NCBI RefSeq assembly: GCF_024586455.1
Contig: NW_026089624.1
Location: 14,537,341 to 14,601,340, forward strand
Direction of reading: 5' to 3'
DNA from: Bactrocera neohumeralis
Taxonomy: Eukaryota > Arthropoda > Insecta > Diptera > Tephritidae
DNA: 64,000 nt
Part shown: in pieces, positions 1-11,671 of the stretch
Layout of the letters: each line of letters begins with the position of its first letter
Numbering within the stretch: position 1 is the first letter of the stretch
Program-made: the position numbers and the translations under genes
Notes under the pieces: model-generated
The model's database searches: none
Told to the model about the DNA's origin: nothing
The model's input: the letters and a program-made list of their open reading frames with translations, nothing else

Positions 1-347
1 AGCTGAGAGCTGCAACAATTTTCACCTTGCGCTGTGGCGCGCCGCATTTTCGCTCGTATCTCGGGAACGGTTCGTCCTACGGCCATGATCAATACCATTT
101 CGGTAGAAAATGACGTGACAAATAACTTTTGTTTTATACATTTTGCAATGAGATGCGTATTTCAGGCGCTAGGTAGACAATTTCACGATTGTAGGCGAAT
201 TTCCGAAATTTCAAGGCCGGAGTTGGGGTTGAAGATGCAATCCGATCTCAAAACAAAAAGTTGCATTGGAATCAGGAAGTACTAAGGCAACTTTTCCGCA
301 CTATTAGAAATCCCGAATCGAAAACAGTCCGGAATCGACCCACCCTA
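1..347 (-). repeat. 5' terminal fragment of an unclassified transposable element (copy 1)
   Basis: From about 170 to 347 this matches, nearly base for base, the stretch at 22296-22471 that lies just upstream of the minus-strand protein of the unclassified element described at 21091-22471. Both copies share the run through GAAGATGCAATCCGATCTC and end near the outer sequence CGACCCACCCTA, so 347 is probably the element's outer boundary. Bases 1-170 are probably more of the same 5' region (only short blocks align with the second copy) and are cut by the window edge. No coding signal was recognised here. Confidence 0.6.
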
Positions 348-1149
348 CCACACACTCACATCACCACACATCACCACACAACACCAACACAACTCACCAC
401 AACTGTACCCACTCAAGAAAAAGGATGGACATCAGGATTGGAGATTCAATTCGCACGTCAACATTCGTCACATACACTTCATTACTCACAATTCGTGCAA
501 AGCATTTCGACACATACTATACGTTCTAAGCATTCGTTCATACACTGCGCCGCGTCGATACCTCACGCTAATCTCCTCCAATTACAAAAATTCAACCATG
601 ATCCGTGTCCACTCGATCGCAAGCAGTGACAAATCGTTCCCAGAATTGGAGTAACGCCGTCTCGCCTGTCGATATCATTACTAATGAATTTATATATATA
701 ATAAACGCAATAAATTTAAATTTAAATAAACTTGTTGAAAATCGAAATGTATACAAAAAAAATGGACATATTTATTTAATTTAACGCAGTGGTGAGTGCT
801 CTCCAATACATTCAATATAGAATTAAACAATGCCCAATCACCATAGTTTCTCCAAATGCGGATATATGTACGAATAGATGCACAAGCCACCGCAACATAC
901 AAATTTGATTCCAAGCTATGAAGTAAATAAAATACACTGGGAAAAATGCTCACGTCTCAAATTAGCAGATCCCAACTGACATACCCCATCACAAATCGAC
1001 ATATTATTAGTCAGTGACTTAATACCTCAATAAATTCTTATTATTGTAAGTGACCAAGTCACTGAAAAAATAAATTCTTTCACAACACAAGTGGAAGATA
1101 TCACAAACGAATATTTAAATAACGAACTTAAAAAATTAAATTTATCATC
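348..1149. other. intergenic/repeat-derived, no gene recognised
   Basis: A CA-rich stretch (about 345-420) is followed by sequence with two AATAAA-like motifs near 700-715 and AT-rich DNA. It could be the LTR or untranslated part of a retrotransposon, but no paired copy was found in the window. The short open frames here look like chance. Confidence 0.4.
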
Positions 1150-2594
1150 AACTGTGCACCTTAGTCATTAGGACCTTACATGAAGTTGCAAAAACCAAAA
1201 CAAATTTACCTTAAGCAACTGTGTTGCAAACTCAAACATATGTGGATGACATTCTATCAGGTAGCTGCACTATACCATTAGCGTGCGAATCATTATCTCA
1301 AGTGATCAAAGCACTAAATTCAGCAGGTTTTCCCCTTAAAGAAAAGAACATCAAATCATCCCGAAATAATCAAAGATATAAAAAAGGAAAACTTATTATG
1401 TAGATACTGACTTCCTTAAATTCGAAAAGGCTAGTACAACAAAAACTTTAGGGATTCAATGGAATGCGATAACAGATCAATTCTCATATACAATTGAGTC
1501 AATATCTGCAATGTCCGCCATTACAAAACGACAAATCCTTTCCTCGGTGGCAAAACTTTTCGACCCCGCAGGATGGCTTTCGCCAATAATGATTCAAGCT
1601 AAAATTCTCATTCAAGAATTGTGGTAAGATGGCACTGAATGGGATGAACAGGTAAAACCTGTACGTTTAACAAAATGGGTTCAATTTGCTAACAACCTAC
1701 ATACTATATCAGAAATTCGAATTCGTCGATGGGTAAATTTCACCCCTAACGTAAACGCAGAATTACACGGTTTCTCTGATGCCTCTGAAAAGGCTTATTG
1801 CGCAACAGTCTACAAACGCACTCAGTATGTTAGCAAAATAGCTTCACATGTTTTGGCAGCCAAAGCTAAAGTTGCACCTTTGAAGACACTAAGCCTGAAA
1901 CGGCTTGAACTAAATGGTGCTCTTCTGTTAGCAAAATTAATTTCAATAGTTCAAACCCATCTCAAATTAAACGATCACAAAATGTATTTCTGGTCAGACT
2001 CAGAAATAGTTCTAGAATGGTTGGAAAAACCACCCTATACTTGGAAGACATATGTATCTAATCGCATATCTCAAATCTTAGACTTAGTTGGCTCAGCAAA
2101 ATGGCAACATGTTTCAAGTGCAGATAACCCAGCGGATCTTGGGACAAGAGGTTGTAAACCACTGCACCTCACCAGCACTACACTCTGATGGAACGGTCCC
2201 ACATGGCTAACAGAACCACAAGAATTCTGTCCAAAGTCTCCTGCTCGGAATATCATACCTCCGGAAAGTCAGAAAATAGAGAATTTTCATATTACTCCAG
2301 AAGAGGAGGATATTCTTCACAGATTTTCTACATTTCCTTGAGCACTAAGGGTAGTCGCTTATATGCGCAAATCCATTCATAAACTTAAACAAAAAGAGAA
2401 AAGAATATCAAACGATCCTCACATACAACTAACATATTCCGACTTGCAGCATGCCAAGGTCAGTCTAATCTTGTATACACAAGCTCGCTATTTCAGCAAA
2501 GAGAAATCAAAGTTGATTGAAAAGCGACCTCTCGAAAAGGGAAGCTCACTTCTCGTCTTAAACCCATTCCTGGACGCTAAGGGATTAATACGGG
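1150..2594 (+). pseudogene. BEL/Pao retrotransposon pol pseudogene (RT end, RNase H, integrase start)
   Basis: Broken reading frames translate in order to the end of a reverse transcriptase with the BEL-type YVDD box (TYVDDILSGSCT, about 1238-1275), the linker with KLFDPAGWLSP (about 1550), an RNase H-like/peptidase A17-linked region (HGFSDASEKAYCATVY; FWSDSEIVLEWLE; SADNPADLGTRG at about 2120-2150), and the integrase N-terminal region (LNPFLDAKGLIR, about 2555-2593). Several stops and frameshifts interrupt it. The integrase frame is cut by the solo LTR at 2595-2937 and resumes after it. No gag, protease or paired LTR of this element is visible nearby. Confidence 0.85.
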
Positions 2595-2937
2595 AGTTAA
2601 CTAATGTATTCCTTATAATAGTATCAAACACCAAAACAACCTTTTGTTTCAGTAAACAGAATGCAGAAACAACCTTGAGTTCGAACATTTGAAATGCACT
2701 ATCACTACAACAAACAATCCTAAACAAACAATATATATGTATGTAAACACACCTAAACAAATAATATAATCTGTATCTTAACAAACTATCAACTAGTAAT
2801 AAGTAAACATACTAGTTAGTATAAATAGAAATAAGAAACATGTAATGAGTTAGTCTTAAGAGTATAAATAAAGAGTACACATTTCGGTGCAGCTCAAATA
2901 TATTCTTTTGACTCTTTTACTTCTGGTAAAATTAACT
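2595..2937 (+). mobile_element. solo LTR of a gypsy-like retrotransposon, inserted in BEL pol
   Basis: Starts AGTTAA and ends TTAACT, as gypsy-group LTRs often do, and is flanked by a perfect 4-bp target duplication CGGG (2591-2594 and 2938-2941). It has a TATA-like box (TATAAATAG, near 2818) and an AATAAA signal (2867-2872). A second, longer copy lies at 10906-11307. The flanking BEL integrase frame reads through once the LTR and one CGGG are ignored, which fixes the boundaries. The class is inferred from termini and 4-bp duplication only. Confidence 0.85.
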
Positions 2938-2955
2938 CGGGCAAATGGAAGACTA
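2938..2955 (+). pseudogene. BEL/Pao integrase continuation after the LTR
   Basis: The 18 bases after the solo LTR translate to RANGRL, matching the position of the RVGGRL block that normally follows PFLD-GL-R in BEL/Pao integrases. The frame then runs into an assembly gap. Confidence 0.6.
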
Positions 2956-3055
2956 NNNNNNNNNNNNNNNNNNNNNNNNNNNNNNNNNNNNNNNNNNNNN
3001 NNNNNNNNNNNNNNNNNNNNNNNNNNNNNNNNNNNNNNNNNNNNNNNNNNNNNNN
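2956..3055. other. assembly gap (100 N)
   Basis: Exactly 100 N, the usual placeholder for a gap of unknown size. The sequence type changes from BEL integrase to a non-LTR 3' end across it. Confidence 0.99.
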
Positions 3056-3245
3056 TATGTAATCAATCTTCCAAGAGAAAAACTCAGGCTACTGGCCTGA
3101 GCCTTCTACACTGGCCTTTGCAAGCTCAAGAAACACTTATTTAACATGCGCCTAGCTTCTTGTACAAATTGCCGGTTTTGCGACATGGAGTCTGAAACTC
3201 CAGAACACCTGCTAATAGACTGCACAGCTATCTTCATCGATTGTC
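3056..3245 (+). pseudogene. non-LTR retrotransposon C-terminal zinc-knuckle fragment
   Basis: The forward translation contains FYTGLCKLKKHLFNMRLA, then a CRFC...HLLIDC arrangement. This is the TGHC-L-KHL-MG and C-x2-C...H...C pattern found at the C-terminus of RNase H-bearing non-LTR elements. The remnant at 19930-21090 has the corresponding block (FYTGHCMLNKHLHNMG), so the two may belong to one family. One in-frame stop is seen; upstream sequence is lost in the gap. Confidence 0.65.
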
Positions 3246-3330
3246 CAGTGAGAATTTCATGACATATCATCAACAGGAAGTGAAGTTATTGCGTTTTAAG
3301 TGTCAGTATGTTTGTGTTATCGGTGCGGAA

Positions 3331-3992
3331 ATGAGCTTCGAATAAAGAGCCAACATTAAATTTGGTCTTAAAATTGGTAAAACTTTTTCCTTAACGTTTC
3401 AATTGATGAAACAAGTTTATGGCTATGATTGCTTATCCCGTAGCAGAGTGCTCGAGTGGTTTCAACGTTTTCAAAGCAGTCGTGAGGACATAAACGACGA
3501 TCAACAACTGGGCCAATCAAAAGCCGTGATCACCGAAAATTCCATCGAAACTGTGCGTGAATTCATCAAAAATCAGCCGAAATCATAAGTGAAATTCATG
3601 GAAATAGAATTGAACTTCTCCAAAACATCGATTCATCGCATTTTGACCGAACAGTTGGACTTACGAAAGGTGTATACACGGTTTGTTCCGCACAAATTGA
3701 CTGACGACTAAAAATTGCTCAGAATCCAATATTCGAAGGACGATTATTTGACCAAAATCACATTTTAGCCATTAACCACTCCCCGTATTTACCTGATATG
3801 GCACCATGCGACTTCTTCCTTTTCAGAAAAATGCATTTGCTCATGAAAGGAAAGCGTTATGCAGACGTAGAGGTCATTCAAAAGGCTTGCACCGACATAC
3901 TGGCGACCATACCGGCCAACGAGCTAAAACACTCGTTCGACATGCTTTTGGACTGTTCAAAAAGCTGTATTGGAGCAGAAGGAGACTTTTGA
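3331..3992 (+). pseudogene. mariner transposase, internally deleted
   Basis: The N-terminal helix-turn-helix half is recognisable (GKTFSLTFQLMKQVYG; SRSRVLEWFQRFQSSRED), as is the second helix-turn-helix with HRILTEQL. The frame then jumps to the last catalytic block, SPYLPDMAPCDFFLF, and a normal C-terminus (KGKRYADVEVIQKACTDIL...HSFDMLLD). The middle of the catalytic domain, including the first two catalytic aspartates, is missing (roughly 150 codons), and there are stops and a frameshift, so it is inactive. Terminal inverted repeats were not confidently placed. Confidence 0.85.
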
Positions 3993-4004
3993 ATAAAATA
4001 AATT

Positions 4005-4739
4005 GATTTTGTCGAAAAAGCCATTTGTTGAGTTTGTTTTAAGTCCTGTTTACTTTGGAAAGCACCTTGTAGGTATATTTAAAAGAATTATTCCTAATTA
4101 AAGTATTTATCAAATGAGATCTTACATACTTGTTGAAACGCCAAACTCATCCAAACTATTGCACATTTTCTCAGCTTCTGTTATTAATTCTTCTTGTTGA
4201 AAAATTGTGTATCGCCTTTTCTTTTTTGACAAATTAATATTTCTAGCTCGAAAGTCGATAGTTTTTCTGTTTTTTACTTACGATTTCCCCCATTCGATTG
4301 CAAATTGCTCAAAATTAAACAGTGTTGGTGAACAGCTGGAAATGTCTCAATGTGTTTGTATAATCTGTTACCTCCGTTTTGCAGGGTCGATTATAATTTG
4401 TAGATAACTTGAACGGTAGACGATCAAGAAAGTGTTTTCAAGTTACAATGCCCTCGCCCTTTTTTGATACCATACTCTTAATTTTCGAGTTGGAATGCCG
4501 TCTTGATATTAAATTTTATATTCAAGTAGTGGGATAACATGACGATGAAGTTAAAACAGCTGAGCACATACATAGCTTTGCAATGAAATCCCATGAAAAT
4601 ACCGAGAATATGACTAAGTATTTCGTTATACTCATGTTTTGGTTTCAAAATATAGATATATCAATCACTCTCTGCAGAATAGCTACAGCACTGTTGAAAA
4701 AAGGAAAAATCTGTATTTTCAATGTAGTAATAGTTTTTG
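4005..4739. other. no gene recognised
   Basis: AT-rich sequence between the mariner remnant and RTE copy A. Short open frames only; no motif or repeat match to the rest of the window was noticed. Confidence 0.4.
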
Positions 4740-7160
4740 GAGGAGGATGGAGTCATGTGTAGAAGTTCACGCAAGTGAGGAAAGTTCTCTCATCGCCACT
4801 CACTTGGGAGTGGCCAGAAACGATTCTTTTACACATAGCTCAAGGAGCTCACAACTTCCGGTCTTTGACCAAGTATCCTCTGGGTAGCCTAAGATTATTC
4901 GCTCGAAGGTGAGCTAAAGTGAAAAGATGAAACATCCCCTACATGGGGTTGTGCGCTGGGTTTGGGACCCGCCATGTAAAAAAACCACCCCCAATGAGAA
5001 GGAACAACAAGCCTCGGAAGAGAAACCCCCCTTTGATGACGACCATGGCAAACGAAATAAGGACTATGACATCAGGGCATGCAGCTGGAATGTCCGGACC
5101 CTTAATTGGGAAGGTGCCGCTGTCCAGCTGGTTTATATCCTCGCGAAAATAAAGGCTGACATCACCGCTGTCCAAGAAATGCGATGGACGGGACAAGGAC
5201 AGAGACGAGTAGGTCCTTGTGACATTTACTACAGTGGCCATATAAAAGAGCGCTAATTCGGTGTTGGATTTGTGGTGGGAGAGAGACTCCGTCGCCGAGT
5301 ACTACCATTCACTCCGGTAAATGAACGTCTAGCCACAATCGGCATCAAAGCGATGTTCTTCAACATATCGCTGATTTGCGCCCACGCCCCGACGGAAGAG
5401 AAGGACGATGTGACCAAAGATGCCTTCTATGAGCGCTTGGAGCGCGCTTATGAGAGCTGCCCATCGCCACGATGTCAAAATCGTGCTTGGCGACTTTAAC
5501 GCCAGGGTGGGCAAAGAAGGTATCTTTGGCACTACGGTCGGTAAATTCAGCCTCCAAGACGAAACATTCCCAAATGGGTTGAGGCTGAGTGACTTCGCCG
5601 GGGAACGAAATATGGTTATCTGTAGTACTAGATTCCAGAACAAGAAGATACATCAAGCTACCTGGCAGTCTCCGGATCGAAAGGCCACCAACCAGATCGA
5701 TCATGTTGTGATAGACGGAAGACTCGTCAACAACTCCAAAAGTTATCTAGTCACCGATGCCCAGAGCATACTTAGATTATGGAGGGAACAATTCTCTAGT
5801 CTGCTAAATGGCAGTGAACGCACAACACCAGGAGAAGGAGAACCCGATTCCCCAATCGATGACGATGGAGCAGACGTTCCATTACCCGACCATGAAGAAG
5901 TTCGAGTAGCAATTGCCCGCTTGAAGAACAACAAAGCGGCAGGGGCCGATGGATTGCCGGCCGAGCTATTCAAACACGGCGGCGAAGAACTTATAAGGGG
6001 TATGCATCAGCTTCTTTGTAAAATATGGTCGGACGAAAGCATGCCCAACGTTTGGAATTTAAGTGTGCTATGCCCAATCCATAAAAAAGGAGACCCCACA
6101 ATCTGCGCCAACTACCGTGGGATTAGCCTCCTCAGCATCGCATATAAGGTCCTATCGAGCGTATTGTGAGAAAGATTAAAGCCCACCGTCAACAAACTGA
6201 TTGGACCTTATCAGTGTGGCTCAAGACCTGGAAAATCAACAACCGACCAGATATTCACCATGCGCCAAATCTTGGAAAAGACCCGTGAAAGGTGAATCGA
6301 CACACACCACCTCTTCGTCGATTTCAAAGCTGCTTTCGACAGCACGAAAAGGAGCTGCCTTTATGCCGCGATGTCTGAATTTGGTATACCCGCAAAACTA
6401 ATACGGCTGTGCAAACTTACGTTGAGCAACACCAAAAGCTCCGTCAGGTTCGGGAAGGACCTCTCCGCGCCGTTCGATACCAAATGAGGTTTCAGGCAAG
6501 GCGACTCGCTATCGTGCAACTTCTTCAACCTACTTCTGGAGAAAATAATTCGAGCCGCAGAACTAATTAGAGAAGGTACCATCTTCTATAAGAGTGTACA
6601 GCTGCTGGCGTATGCCGATGATAATGATATCATCGGACTCAACAACCGCGCCGTCAGTTCTGCTTTCTCCAGACTCGAAAAGGAAGCAAAGCAAATGGGT
6701 CTGGTAGTGAACGAGGGCAAGACGAAATATCTCCTGTCATCAAACAAACAGACGTCGCACTCGCGACTTGGCTCTCACGTCACTGTTGACAGTCATAACT
6801 TTGAAGTTGTAGATAGTTTCGTATATTTGGGAACCAGCATAAACACCACCAACAATGTCAGCCTGGAAATACAACGCAGGATAACTCTTGCCAACAGGTG
6901 CTACTTCGGACTGAGTAGAAAATTGAAAAGTAAGGTCCTCTCTCGACGAACAAAAACCAAACTCTGTAAGTCGCTCATACTTCCCGTCCTGCTATATGGT
7001 GCAGAGGCTTGGACGATGACATCAGCTGATGAGGCGAAGTTGAGAGTTTTCGAGAGAAAAGTTCTGCGAAAGATTTATGGTGCTTTGCGCATTGGCCACG
7101 GCGAATATCGCACTCAATGGAACGATGAGCTGGACGAGATATACGACGACATTGAGAAGA
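4740..7160 (+). mobile_element. RTE-clade non-LTR retrotransposon, copy A (defective)
   Basis: The 5' end begins near GGAGGATGGAGTCATG, the same start seen in copies B, C and D, so it is likely a full 5' end. Broken frames give the endonuclease (WNVRTLNWEG at about 5090; AVQEMRWTGQG; GDFNARVGKEG at 5492-5524; TNQIDHVVIDG), then RT blocks (KNNKAAGADGLPAELFKHG, about 5929-5985; CPIHKKGDPTICANYRGIS; LLAYADD at about 6604) and the thumb region. An internal deletion fuses the endonuclease end directly to the pre-RT region inside one open frame (5420-6169). The 3' end is cut at about 7152, after which GAAGAAGTAG recalls the GAAGAAG-type tail of complete copies. Genome pipelines often misname such frames 'craniofacial development protein 2'. 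Confidence 0.9.
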
Positions 7161-7165
7161 AGTAG

Positions 7166-8425
7166 TTTTTGTGCAACAGTCTTTCTCAATTTTCTTCTTA
7201 TCTTGATAAGGATATCGATAATGCTTAAACTGGGATCGAAAAATGTACAACGCAGGTGAAAAGGTGTGATGGAGAAATACATACAGGTTCAATACAAGTC
7301 GAGGATGAGGCAGGAGGTAATTGTGAGGATAAAACAATGAAGGAAGGGGTTAGGGTTTTGTAGACATCATCGTAGGAAATGGCTTGCTTTTGGTTAAGCC
7401 AACAACATTTGCCTGCTGCCAAACATTTCATAGATATCTTCCATATGTGGAGCAATGCATGGAGACACAAGCGTTCTGTTGACATTATCTTTGGAGTCTC
7501 TATACGCCGACAGCAAAGTGTGCATTTTATTCTCCAACACTACCACAGTCGTAGATGAGATCTTAGAAAAATATACAGTAAATTTTCTAAAAAAAGAAAC
7601 AGAAAAATATTAAACAATACACATACTACGTAGGTAGTCGAATTTCATATTTAAGACATACATCTTTTCTTATTTTTTGATGTACACGTTGTTTAGTCAC
7701 ATCTAGGCAAGTTTCGCTTTTATTTGCCTATAACTCATATGACTCATCAATTGTACCCACACGACCACAATACTTAGTAACACTATAGTTATCTGGATTT
7801 TTCAAAAAATTGGTTATTGGGTTTCTATGCCTCTTTACAGAAAAAACACTTTGTAAACATTTAATGTCATATTGACGCATTCTTAAATCAATGCACGCTC
7901 CTTATCTCAGATTAGGCATTTTCCTAAAAATTCGAAAAATTTGATATATTTTTGTTGCCTTACTCTACTTACTTTAGAAGTTGTATCTCCACATTTTAAA
8001 CTGATACGTTTACTTGGAACCAGCCAGAACACAAATAGCTTATTTTGCACACATAATTATTTTATACGTAAGTTGTGCCTTATTTCATTTGAAATAACGG
8101 AGCTTTGAAAACGGTTGTAATTACCTAAACAATATATGCCAAGCAAACCTATTAAACGCGGTTACAAAGAGTGGATGGAGTGTGCCTAGTCCGAAAATTG
8201 TATAGGTTTTGAAATATACGCTGGGAAAAAAGATAATAACGTATAAATGGATCATGGCAGAAGGTTAAAAGTGCAATTTTATCTTTACCAACTATTAAGA
8301 TCCGACGAGGGCTATTGTTACATGCAGAGAACGCAATGGACACACGATTGCAGAAGCTTGTCCCGAAGTTGAGATACAGTACAAAAGTAGTATGAACTAT
8401 ATAGCTAAATTCGATCTACTACCTA
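7166..8425. other. no gene recognised
   Basis: AT-rich sequence between RTE copies A and B. Short open frames on both strands show no family motif and no clear internal repeat. Confidence 0.4.
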
Positions 8426-10905
8426 TGGAGGATGAAGTAAAGTGCAGAAGCTCACGCAAGTGAGAAAAGTTCTCTGATTGGTATTCAGTTGGGAGTGGCC
8501 TGAAACGCTTCTTTTACATATGGCTCAAGCAGCTGACGACTTCTGGTCCTAAATCAAGTATCCTCTGGGAAATCGAAGAACATCCGTTTGAAGGCGAGCC
8601 AAAGTGAGAATTCGAAACATCCCCTCCACAGAGCTGGGTGCTGGTTTGGGATCTCGTTAGAGTGAATGCCGACATCTCCGCCGTCCAAGAAATGCGATCA
8701 ACAGGACGACGACTGAGGCAAGTAGGTCCTTGTGGCATTTACTGAAGTGGACATATAAAGGAGCGCAAAATCGGTGAGGGATTCGTGGTGAGAGTGAGAC
8801 TACGTCGCCGAGTACTATCATTCACTCCGGTGGATGAACGTCTAGCCGTAATCCGCATCAAATCGAAGCTCTTCAATATATCGCTGGTTTGCGCCCACGT
8901 CCCGACGGAAGAGAAGGACGATGTGACCAAAGATAGCTTGAGCACGGCACGTCGCCAAACTCGTGCTTGTCGATTTTAACAAAGCAAGGAAGGTGTCTTT
9001 GGCGCAACAGTTGGTAAATTCAGCCTCCACGAGGAAACATCCTCAAATGGGTTGAGGCTGATCGACTTCGACGTGGCAATGTTCTAGACGTGCGTACGGT
9101 CTGAGATCCTAACATCGACTCGGACCACTACCTTGTTGCAGCTCAGATTCGTACCCGCCTCTGTGCAGCAAAAAACGCACGTCAACAAACACAGGGAAGA
9201 TTCGACGTCGAGAACATGGAATCACAACAGACAGCCGAACAATTTTTTACTCGACTTGCACTCTTGCTCTCCGAGAGCACTCGTCACCAACTCGGTATAA
9301 GGGAACTGTGGGACGGCATTTCAAGCTTCTTACGTACAGCTGCAATCGAAACCATTGGTTTTCGGAAAGTGCAAATGAACAGCTGGTATGAAGAGGCGTG
9401 CCGTGTCGCAGAGTGCTTATCTCAAAACGTTACAATCGACCACAACGCTTGCGGGATGGGATAGATACCGAGAGTTGCAGAAAGAAGCGGGACGCATTTG
9501 CAGACAGAAAAAGAGAGAGGCCGAAATGCGTGAGTATGAGAAGCTTGAAAAACTGACCGACAAGTGTAATACTAGAAAATTATACAAAAAGATGTGGCGA
9601 ATAACAGAAGGTTTCAAGACCGGAGCATACTCTTGTAGAACCCAAGAAAGTGGTCTAGTAACCGATGCCCAGAGCATATACAAATTACAAAGGGAACACT
9701 TTTCAAGCCTGCTGAATGGCTGTGAAAATATAATGCCAGGAGAAAGCGAACCCGATTCCTTAATTCGTGACGTTGGAGCAGACTTTCCATCGCCCCATCA
9801 TGAAGAAGTTCGAATAGCAATTACCCGTCTGAAGAACAACAAAGCGGAGGGGCCGATGGATTGCCAGCCGAGCTATTCAAACACGGCACCGAAGATCTGA
9901 TGAGAAGCATGCAGCAGCTTCTTTGTAGAATATGGTCGGACGAAAGCCAAAGATTGGAATTAAAGTGTGATCTTCCCGATCCACAAAAAGGGAGACCCCA
10001 CAATCTGCGCCAACTACCGTGGGATAAGCCTCCTCAACATCGCATATAAGGTTCTATCGAGCGTATTGTGTGAAAGATTAAAGTCCACCGTTAACAAACT
10101 GATTGGACCTTATCAGTGTGGCTTTAGACCTGGAAAATCAACAAACGATCTGACATTCACCATGCGCCAAATCTTGGAAAAGACCCGTGAAAACAGAATC
10201 GATACACACCACCCCTTCTTCGATTTCAAAGCTGGTTTTGACAGCACGAAAAGGAGTTGCCTTTATGCCGCGATTTTTGTAATTGTTATTCCCGCAAAAA
10301 TAACACGGATGTGTAAGCTGCCGTTGAGCTATACCAATCGGAAAGACCTCTCGGAGCCGTTCGATACCAAACGAGGTTTCAGACAAGGCGAATCCCTATA
10401 GTGCGACAGCGAGTCTGCTGCTGGAGAAAATAGTTCGAGCTGCAGAACTAAATAGAGAAGATACAATCTTCTATAAGAGTGTACATCTGCTGGCGGACGC
10501 CGATGATTTCGATAGTATTGGCCTCAATACCCGCATCGACAATGAAAGCATCTGATGTATCGACGTTACGAGTTTTCGAGAGTAAGGTTCTGCGAAAGAT
10601 TTATTGTTCTTTGCTCGTTGGCAACGTCGAATATCGCATTCGATGGAATGATGAGCTGTATGAGATATACGACGACATTGTCATAGTTCAGCGAATTAAA
10701 AGACAGCGGCTACGCTGGCTAGGTCATGTTGTCCGAATAGACGAAAACACTCCAACTTTGAAAGTATTTGACACAGCACCCGCCGGGGGAAGCAGAGGAA
10801 GAGGAAGGCCACCACTCCGTTGGAAAGACCAGGTGGAGAAGGACCTGGCTTCGCTTGAAATCTTCAATTTGCGCCACGTAGCGAAAAGAAGAAACTTCTT
10901 GCGCG
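8426..10905 (+). mobile_element. RTE-clade retrotransposon, copy B, 5' and main part
   Basis: Starts at the family 5' end (GGAGGATGAAG). Decayed endonuclease frames (VQEMRSTGRRLRQVG; VCAHVPTEEKDDVTKD) are followed by a linker, RT blocks (PIHKKGDPTICANYRGIS at about 9975; FRPGKSTNDLTFTMRQIL) and the C-terminal region (RIKRQRLRWLGHVVRIDENT, about 10690-10750). A deletion after the RT core removes the thumb region. The copy is interrupted at 10905 by a solo LTR and resumes at 11308. Confidence 0.88.
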
Positions 10906-11307
10906 AGTTAAGGAACGGATTCCTTATAATAGTAACAAACATCAAAACAATCTTTTGTTTCATTAAACTGAATGAAAAAACAGCTTTGAGTTGGAACAAT
11001 TGAAATGCCCTATCACTACAACAAACAATCCTAAACAAACAAACATCAAAACAACCTTTAGTTTGAATACCGAAACAACCTTATCTTAGAACAAAGCAAA
11101 TGTATTTAAGCAATAAATATTTATGTAAACAAACCTAAACAAATTATATAATCTGTATCTAAACAAACTATCAACTAGTAATAAGTAAACATACTAGTTA
11201 GTATAAATAAAAGTAAGAACCATGTAATAAGTCTGTCTTAAGAGTATTAATAAAGAGTACACATTTCGGTGCAGCTCAAAAATATATTCTTTTGGTAAAA
11301 CTTAACT
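10906..11307 (+). mobile_element. solo LTR, second copy of the 2595-2937 family
   Basis: AGTTAA...TTAACT termini and a perfect 4-bp target duplication CGCG (10902-10905 and 11308-11311). Removing the LTR and one CGCG restores the RTE 3' sequence found in other copies, proving a clean insertion. It is about 60 bp longer than the first copy because of an extra block around 11035-11125, a true length variant between the two LTRs. TATA-like and AATAAA motifs are conserved. Confidence 0.9.
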
Positions 11308-11375
11308 CGCGCTGTTGTTTACTCGGGTATAATCGCGTAAGCGGTGTCTACACCAGTAAAGAAGAAGAAGAAGAA
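11308..11375 (+). mobile_element. RTE copy B, 3' end with GAAGAAG tail
   Basis: Carries the family 3' end (GCGTAAGCGGTGTCTACACC) followed by a short AAGAAGAAGAAG microsatellite tail, as typical of RTE elements. The next roughly 300 bases, to 11671, hold nothing recognised. Confidence 0.85.
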
Positions 11376-11671
11376 TTCGAAGAAGTAGGTGCGGACTATT
11401 ACAAACAGCTGTGAATTGCACTGGGTGCCTCTACATTCCGCCCTATCGTGAATTCTCCTAGGATTCACCCTCTATCCTAAGGCTGGAAAGCTTTGCGACT
11501 GAACGGCGTAAAATTCCTCCCTCAGTTTTCACCTCAGCGAATCGAATCTGGCTGTCTTTAGCTGAAGTGTATCGCAAATGAAAAATGAATGAAATGATTA
11601 TATAGTGAAAATATTCACAGATGTAGCAACTCAAACATCAAAACGGCGCAGATATTGTTATTTCTGACCAC

